DNA of 64,000 bases, taken from the NCBI RefSeq assembly GCF_023073915.1, contig NZ_JADPKK010000022.1, positions 1,426,001-1,490,000 on the forward strand, written 5' to 3'. Shown one piece after another: positions 58,820 through 64,000 of this stretch. Within the stretch, counting starts at the first letter, position 1; each line of letters begins with the position of its first letter. The position numbers and the translations under genes are program-made. This DNA is from Bradyrhizobium sp. 149. GTDB lineage: Bacteria; Pseudomonadota; Alphaproteobacteria; Rhizobiales; Xanthobacteraceae. The notes under the pieces are model-generated. The model searched no databases and had not been told where the DNA came from. It saw only the letters and a list, made by a program, of their open reading frames with translations.

Positions 58820-60208
58820 TTACTCCGCCGCCTGACGCACGTGGCGGGCGGTCGGGGTGCGCATGGTGACGAGCTCCTCGGCCGCGGTCGGATGCAGCGC
58901 GATCGTCGCGTCGAAATCGGCCTTGGTCGCCTTCATCTTCACCGCAATCGCGACGGCTTGCGTGATCTCGGCCGCGGCATCGCCGACGATATGACAGCCG
59001 AGCACGCGGTCGGTCGAGCCGTCGACGACGAGCTTCATCAGCACGCGGGTATCGCGGCCCGACATCGTCGCCCTGATGGGGCGGAACGTCGTCTTGTAAA
59101 TGTCGACTTGGCTGAATTGCGCGCGCGCCTCGGTCTCCGTGAGGCCGACGGTGCCGACCTCCGGCTGCGAGAACACGGCGGTGGGGATGTTGGCGTGATC
59201 CACCTGCACCTCGCGCTTGCCGAATACGGTGTCGGCGAACGCATGACCTTCGCGGATCGCGACCGGCGTCAGGTTGAAGCGGTGGGTGACGTCGCCGATC
59301 GCATAGATGCTGTCGACAGAACTCTTGGAGAAATGGTCGACCGCGATGCCGCCATTCTTCGGGTTGATGGCGACGCCGGCCTTCTCCAGACCGAGGTTGG
59401 CCACCGCAGGATGCCGGCCGATCGCGAACATCACCTGGTCGGAGGCGAGGCTCGATCCGTTCGACAGATGCGTGGTGAATTCCTCGCCGTGCCGATCGAC
59501 TTTCGTCACCGTGCAGCCGGTGAGGATGGTGATGCCCTGCTTCTCCATCTCGGCACGGACGTGCGTGCGAACGTCCTCGTCAAAGCCGCGCAGGATGTTG
59601 TCGCCGCGATAGATCACGGTGACGTCGGAGCCGAAGCCGGCGAAGATGCCAGCGAATTCCAGCGCGATATAGCCGCCGCCCTGGATCACGATCCTCTTCG
59701 GCAGCTTGGTCAGGTGAAACGCCTCGTTGGAGGAGATCACGTGCTCGATGCCGGGAATCGAAGCGCCGTGATTGGGCGCGCCGCCGGTGGCGATCAGAAT
59801 GTACTTTGCGGTGATCTTCCGATCGTTCTCGAGCAGGCGGACGGTGTGCTTGTCCTCGATCAGCGCGCGGCTCTTGACGATTTGCGCGCCCGACTTCTCG
59901 ACATTGGCGGTGTAGGCCGCCTCCAGACGCGCGATCTCCTTGTCCTTGTTGGCGATCAGCGTCGGCCAGTCGAAGCTGGCGGGCGGAACGGTCCAGCCAA
60001 AACCGGCGGCGTCCTCGATCTCATGACGGAAATGCGAGCCGATCACGAACAGCTTCTTCGGCACGCAGCCGCGGATCACACAGGTCCCGCCCATGCGGTA
60101 CTCTTCCGCGATCATCACACGGGCGCCGTAACCGGCCGCGATGCGGGCGGCACGCACGCCGCCCGAACCGCCACCGATGACAAAGAGGTCGACGTCGAAT
60201 TCAGCCAT
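58820..60208 (-). CDS. gor: Glutathione-disulfide reductase
   Basis: 462 aa. The FAD site GGGSGGVRAARIAA is followed by the redox-active disulfide motif GGTCVIRGCVPKKL. An NAD(P) Rossmann motif follows (QGGGYIALEFAGIFAGFG), and the C-terminal catalytic His region is ALHPTAAEEL. It reduces oxidised glutathione with NADPH. It is downstream of rpiA and the DUF2059 gene in the same direction (46-base gap). Confidence 0.94.
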   Translation of the reverse strand: MAEFDVDLFVIGGGSGGVRAARIAAGYGARVMIAEEYRMGGTCVIRGCVPKKLFVIGSHFRHEIEDAAGFGWTVPPASFDWPTLIANKDKEIARLEAAYTANVEKSGAQIVKSRALIEDKHTVRLLENDRKITAKYILIATGGAPNHGASIPGIEHVISSNEAFHLTKLPKRIVIQGGGYIALEFAGIFAGFGSDVTVIYRGDNILRGFDEDVRTHVRAEMEKQGITILTGCTVTKVDRHGEEFTTHLSNGSSLASDQVMFAIGRHPAVANLGLEKAGVAINPKNGGIAVDHFSKSSVDSIYAIGDVTHRFNLTPVAIREGHAFADTVFGKREVQVDHANIPTAVFSQPEVGTVGLTETEARAQFSQVDIYKTTFRPIRATMSGRDTRVLMKLVVDGSTDRVLGCHIVGDAAAEITQAVAIAVKMKATKADFDATIALHPTAAEELVTMRTPTARHVRQAAE

Positions 60209-60254
60209 TGTCCACTCCGACCTCTTTCAAAGATCTCTCATCAGATAGGAACTG

Positions 60255-60767
60255 TCAGATCTCCTTGCCACGCTTGCGCATCTCGGCGCGGAAGGCCCCC
60301 ATCACGGTCTCGGAGAAGTTCTGGGCCCAGGAGTTCATGAAAGCCATGCTCAGCCCGATCGCGCGCGGCTCGGCTTCAATCAGCTTCTTGCCCAGCGGCG
60401 ACTTGTAGAAGGTGACGAGGTCCTTCAGTTCCTGCTCGGTGAACTCGCTGGCATAGACCTGCGCCATACCTTCACCGATCTCCTTTTCGCGGCCGGTCAG
60501 CTGCTGGTTGACGATCCCGGCGACCTCGGTGAGATCCTTCTGGTAGTTGAGGTTCTGCTGGATCAGCGCGATCTTGGTCTTATCGACCAGGCCGGGCACG
60601 GCGTTGGCGTACATCGCACTGGCGTTCTTAATCGTGAGGATCTCCTTGGCCGCCGCGACCGCTGCCGGCGACGATTTGGCCGGCTGCTGAGCCACGACCG
60701 GGACCGCGCAGAAGGCCAGTCCCACAGCAAGGGTCGCGGCCGGCAAGAATCTGAAAACACTCTTCAT
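60255..60767 (-). CDS. Exported DUF2059 protein
   Basis: 170 aa. A signal peptide (MKSVFRFLPAATLAVGLAFC, cleavage about VVAQ) precedes a helical domain with ELKDLVTFYKSPLGKKLIEA, the DUF2059 core. It is probably periplasmic; function is unknown. It begins 2 bases after rpiA and precedes gor, so it is cotranscribed with them. Confidence 0.9.
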   Translation of the reverse strand: MKSVFRFLPAATLAVGLAFCAVPVVAQQPAKSSPAAVAAAKEILTIKNASAMYANAVPGLVDKTKIALIQQNLNYQKDLTEVAGIVNQQLTGREKEIGEGMAQVYASEFTEQELKDLVTFYKSPLGKKLIEAEPRAIGLSMAFMNSWAQNFSETVMGAFRAEMRKRGKEI

Positions 60768-60769
60768 TC

Positions 60770-61477
60770 CTAGTCTCCTTTCGGCTTTCGCCGTTCAATC
60801 ACGCGAATTCCCTCGCCACCCGCCAAAACAGCCGAGCTGGCCAAGCCGATGAACAAACCATGCTCGACGACGCCGGGGATCGCGCTCAACGCCGTGGCGA
60901 GGCGGGCGGGATCCTCAATCTTTTCGAGCTGGGCATCGGCGATCCAGTGGCCGCCATCGGTGACGAAAACGTGGCCGTCCGTGCCCTTGCGGACCGCCAT
61001 CTGCCCGGAAACGCCGCATTGCGCAAACGCCTTCTCGATCGCGCGACGCGTTGCGCCGAGCCCGAACGGGATGACTTCGACCGGCAGCGGAAAGCGGCCC
61101 AGTGTCGGCACCCATTTGGTGTCGTCGGCAATCACGATCATGCGATCCGAGGCGGCCGCCACGATTTTCTCGCGCAAAAGCGCACCGCCACCGCCCTTGA
61201 TCAGATTGAGTTCGGGATCGATCTCGTCGGCGCCGTCGACGGTAATGTCGAGATGATCGATCTCGTCCAGTGTGGTCAGTGGCACGCCGCAGCGCAACGC
61301 ATCGAGGCGCGTCGCCTCCGAGGTCGGCACGCCGATCACTTTGAGCCCGGCGCGGACCCGCTCACCGAGCAGCTCGACGAAATGTTTTGCGGTCGAGCCG
61401 GTGCCGAGCCCGAGCTGCATGCCGTCACGGACATCCGCGAGGGCGCGCGCCGCCGCCTGCCGCTTCAACTGGTCCAT
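60770..61477 (-). CDS. rpiA: Ribose-5-phosphate isomerase A
   Basis: About 235 aa. RpiA motifs are visible: LGLGTGSTAKHFVELL, LDITVDGADEIDPELNLIKGGGGALLREK split over the substrate loop, and IADDTKWV. It interconverts ribose 5-phosphate and ribulose 5-phosphate in the pentose phosphate pathway. ATG 61477 is preferred; GTG 61483 is close. It is divergent from gph. Confidence 0.93.
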   Translation of the reverse strand: MDQLKRQAAARALADVRDGMQLGLGTGSTAKHFVELLGERVRAGLKVIGVPTSEATRLDALRCGVPLTTLDEIDHLDITVDGADEIDPELNLIKGGGGALLREKIVAAASDRMIVIADDTKWVPTLGRFPLPVEVIPFGLGATRRAIEKAFAQCGVSGQMAVRKGTDGHVFVTDGGHWIADAQLEKIEDPARLATALSAIPGVVEHGLFIGLASSAVLAGGEGIRVIERRKPKGD

Positions 61478-61660
61478 ATTCACGTTTGCGCCCGCCCCTG
61501 AATTACGCGTGTGCTGCCGGAAAGGCTCGCGGCGGCCTGTGTAGCCTCGTTTTCCATCGGAGAACAGGGTCTGGGGCACAGGCCTTTTGAGACGATCTTA
61601 TAAGGTGATCTTATGGCTTCGGCCCTTGCGCGGGCTAGGCCGGGCCGGTAGCGCTGGACC

Positions 61661-62359
61661 ATGACCTCCTCCCACACCATCGTCTTCGATCTCGACGGCA
61701 CGCTTGTGGATACGGCGCCCGACCTGATCACCGCGCTCAATTACGTGCTCGACCGCGAAGGGCTGCCGCCCGTGCCGATGGCCTCGGCCCGCAACATGAT
61801 CGGCGCCGGCGCCCGCAAGCTGATCGAGCGGGGACTGGAGGCCGAGGGTCGCAGCGTCATGCCCGCCGACATGGACCGACTGACGGCCGACTTCATCGCC
61901 TATTACGCCGACCATATCGCCGTCGAATCCCGGCCCTTCGAGGGGCTGGAGGCCGCGCTCGACCATTTTGCCGCCCAGGGCCATCGCCTCGCGGTCTGCA
62001 CCAACAAGCTGGAATGGCTGTCGAAGCGGCTGCTGGACCAGCTCGACCTGAGCCGGCGCTTCACGGCGATCTGCGGCGCCGACACTTTTGGCGTCCAGAA
62101 GCCCGATCCGACCATTTTCCGCGAAACGGTGGCGCGGGCCGGCGGCGAGGTCAAAACCAGCATCATGGTCGGCGACGCCGGACCCGATGTCGGGGTGGCC
62201 CGCCGCGCCGGAGTTCCCGTGATCGGGGTCAGCTTCGGCTATACGGATGTGCCGATCGCCGAGCTGAAGCCGGACCGGCTGATCCATCACATGCGCGACC
62301 TGCCAGCCGCCGTCAGCAGCCTGATGACTGCGCAGACGCCTCTCAAATCGCTGATATAG
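61661..62359 (+). CDS. gph: Phosphoglycolate phosphatase
   Basis: 232 aa HAD-family enzyme. Motif I is FDLDGTLVDTAPDL, motif II VCTNKLEWLSK, and the C-terminal motif IMVGDAGPDVGVARRAGVP. Phosphoglycolate phosphatase removes 2-phosphoglycolate made by DNA repair and by Rubisco oxygenation. It is divergent from the rpiA operon. Other HAD substrates cannot be excluded. Confidence 0.93.
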   Translation: MTSSHTIVFDLDGTLVDTAPDLITALNYVLDREGLPPVPMASARNMIGAGARKLIERGLEAEGRSVMPADMDRLTADFIAYYADHIAVESRPFEGLEAALDHFAAQGHRLAVCTNKLEWLSKRLLDQLDLSRRFTAICGADTFGVQKPDPTIFRETVARAGGEVKTSIMVGDAGPDVGVARRAGVPVIGVSFGYTDVPIAELKPDRLIHHMRDLPAAVSSLMTAQTPLKSLI

Positions 62360-62489
62360 CTTTGTTATTTCGCGGAACCCTGCGTTAACCATCTACTAAC
62401 TATGCGCGGCCCGCCGGTTGCTCGCTCGGAACGACGCCCCTAAGTTTGCCCGGGGATGTGGCGGTTCGTCGCAGTAAAAGTGGATGGTC

Positions 62490-62978
62490 ATGCGTCGTGT
62501 CATCGCGATTGCGTTAGCTGGGGCAACCCTCCTGGGGCAACAAGTCTTGCCGGCTGCTCTTCGATGTCTTGGGACATGTTCAAATCGGCGCCGCCGACCG
62601 TCCAGATCCGGCTCGAATCCAATCCCGCGGGTGCTGACGCCACGACCTCGCTGGGTGCGGGCTGCAAGACCCCCTGCTCCGTCTCGGTTCCCGCCCCCGA
62701 CGCCCTCCTTCACGGTCGCTTTCGCGCTGCCAAAATACCAGCCGGCGAGCGTGCCGGTGAACGTCATCAAGAATCCCGGCGATTTCACTACGCTCGCCTC
62801 GGTCACCACCGATCCGAACCCGGTTTTCGCGGAACTCCAGCCGGCCACGCCAAAACCGGTCCGCAAGCCGCACCGGCCGAAGAAGCCGAAACCGGCGGCG
62901 CCCGCCGCTGCCCCGGCGGCTGCCGCCGCACCGGCCGCGGGCTCGCCGTTCCCCGATCCGAACGCGGGCAAGCGCTGA
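62490..62978 (+). pseudogene. Lipoprotein gene with two compensating frameshifts
   Basis: It starts MRRVIAIALAGATLLG. A lipobox LAGC and the stretch SSMSWDMFKSAPPTVQIRLE then read in the next frame, and the sequence returns to the first frame at FTVAFALPKYQPASVPVNVI. The first shift lies in a run of four G (about 62533–62536; five G would restore GATSLAGC). The second lies in or near the C-run at about 62693–62705, where one C fewer restores the frame. Joined, it is a lipoprotein with a Pro/Ala/Lys-rich tail. As read, it is broken; recent decay or homopolymer errors both fit. Confidence 0.75.
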
Positions 62979-63085
62979 CCTCCGTTATCCCCCAATTGTC
63001 TCTGACGCCTCCGATGCTTAGATTGCTTCCATGGCACCGCTGAAGCAAAGCTGCGCCCGTCGCCGCAAGTGACAAGGCATTTGGT

Positions 63086-64000
63086 ATGAACGGACTTTCC
63101 GCGAACCCCCGCGCCGCGCTGTCGAGCGCGATGACCGATCCGTTCGGACGGACCATCTCGTATTTGCGCGTGTCAGTCACCGACCGCTGCGACCTGCGCT
63201 GCTTCTACTGCATGTCGGAAGACATGACGTTCCTGCCCAAGGCGGACCTGCTGACGCTGGAGGAACTTGACCGGCTCTGTTCGGCCTTCATCGCCAAGGG
63301 CGTAAAGAAACTCCGCCTCACCGGCGGCGAACCGCTGGTCCGCCGCAACGTGATGACGCTGGTGCGCTCGCTGTCGCGGCATCTTTCGAGCGGCGCGTTG
63401 AGCGAGCTGACGCTGACCACCAACGGCACCCAGCTTGCGAAACACGCAAAGGAGCTCGCCGATTGCGGCGTCCGCCGCATCAACGTCTCGCTTGACACGC
63501 TGGACCCGCAAAAGTTTCGCGAGATCACCCGTTGGGGCGAGATGGACAAGGTGCTGGAAGGCATCGAGGCCGCACGCGCTGCGGGCCTGGCGGTCAAGAT
63601 TAACGCTGTGGCGCTGAAGAACCTCAACGAGGACGAACTTCCGGGCCTGATGCGCTGGGTCCACGGCAAAGGCATGGGGCTGACGCTGATCGAGGTCATG
63701 CCGATGGGCGAGATCGGATCGGGACGGATCGACCAGTATCTCCCGCTGTCGCTGGTGCGCGCGCGCCTCGCCCAGCAATTCACGCTGACGGATCTGGCCG
63801 AGAGCACCGGCGGGCCGGCGCGCTATGTCAGCGTCGCCGAGACCGGCGGCAAGCTCGGCTTCATCACGCCGATGACCCACAATTTCTGCGAATCCTGCAA
63901 CCGCGTGCGTGTTACCTGCACCGGAACGCTGCACACCTGCCTCGGCCACGAGGATGCCTCCGACTTGCGCAAACCTCTGCGTGCATCGGAAGACGATTCG
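63086..64000 (+). CDS. moaA: GTP 3',8-cyclase, molybdenum cofactor synthesis (3' end beyond window)
   Basis: The first 305 residues are present. The radical-SAM cluster motif is CDLRCFYC, preceded by ISYLRVSVTDR. LTGGEPLVRRN and the C-terminal second-cluster Cys region (NFCESCNRVRVTCTGTLHTCL) follow. It converts GTP to cyclic dehydroguanosine precursor, the first step of molybdopterin synthesis. The product is needed by molybdoenzymes such as NicB. ATG 63086 is used; ATG 63131 (MTDPFGRTISYL) is an alternative. Confidence 0.95.
   Translation, partial: MNGLSANPRAALSSAMTDPFGRTISYLRVSVTDRCDLRCFYCMSEDMTFLPKADLLTLEELDRLCSAFIAKGVKKLRLTGGEPLVRRNVMTLVRSLSRHLSSGALSELTLTTNGTQLAKHAKELADCGVRRINVSLDTLDPQKFREITRWGEMDKVLEGIEAARAAGLAVKINAVALKNLNEDELPGLMRWVHGKGMGLTLIEVMPMGEIGSGRIDQYLPLSLVRARLAQQFTLTDLAESTGGPARYVSVAETGGKLGFITPMTHNFCESCNRVRVTCTGTLHTCLGHEDASDLRKPLRASEDDS

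Overview
The window is a GC-rich chromosomal segment of an alphaproteobacterium, most probably Bradyrhizobium or a close relative (Nitrobacteraceae). This rests on recognisable gene neighbourhoods: the acpXL–lpxXL set for very-long-chain lipid A acyl chains, rpiA–DUF2059–gor, psd–pssA and a tandem kup pair. Short dispersed intergenic repeats of the kind common in this genus also support it. I see no rRNA, tRNA, CRISPR array, prophage or insertion sequence. Most genes are ordinary chromosomal housekeeping or accessory metabolism.

Region by region. 1–6927: a nicotinate catabolic locus with a UPF0280/ApbE-like protein (cut by the window edge), 6-hydroxynicotinate reductase, the divergent nicA–nicB dehydrogenase (2Fe-2S subunit plus molybdopterin/tri-haem cytochrome c subunit) and a convergent extradiol dioxygenase-like gene. 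TTTGTAC/GTACAAA sites in front of all three transcription units suggest one regulator. 7362–11475: a HerA-type ATPase, an AhpD-like protein, a ParB-like nuclease-fold protein and small membrane or secreted proteins. 11709–15994: acpXL, fabZ, two ketosynthases and an acyltransferase; the first ketosynthase has lost its catalytic Cys and looks like a chain-length-factor partner. 16008–18640: rhodanese–aminotransferase–polyamine-binding protein operon. 18825–24691: two kup potassium transporters and a motA–motB stator pair. 25008–34827: RraA-like protein, phosphatidylserine synthase and decarboxylase, an Atm1-type ABC exporter, a LOG protein, citramalate synthase, a GNAT acetyltransferase and cysS.

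35122–41695: two exported proteins, nadE, dgkA, class II DAHP synthase, an alpha/beta hydrolase and a small membrane protein. 41882–47335: an aldehyde dehydrogenase with a strong terminator and a divergent ModE-like regulator separated by a perfect operator-like palindrome, then three more regulators, of which the LysR gene is frameshifted. 47373–49460: a four-gene terB–membrane protein–terC–UPF0114 operon. 49763–58813: a redox and regulator block (MOSC–ferredoxin-reductase fusion, redoxin, MocR regulator with a PaiB-like protein, class II amidotransferase with a YbdK-type ligase, cupin protein). 58820–64000: gor, DUF2059, rpiA, gph, a lipoprotein gene with two compensating frameshifts, and moaA cut by the window end.

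The most interesting signals are the Cys-to-Glu ketosynthase pair, the shared nicotinate operators, dispersed repeats that supply the stop codon of the gene before them, and palindromes in the ALDH/regulator and kup intergenic regions. Three frameshifts in homopolymer-like runs may be true decay or residual assembly errors.
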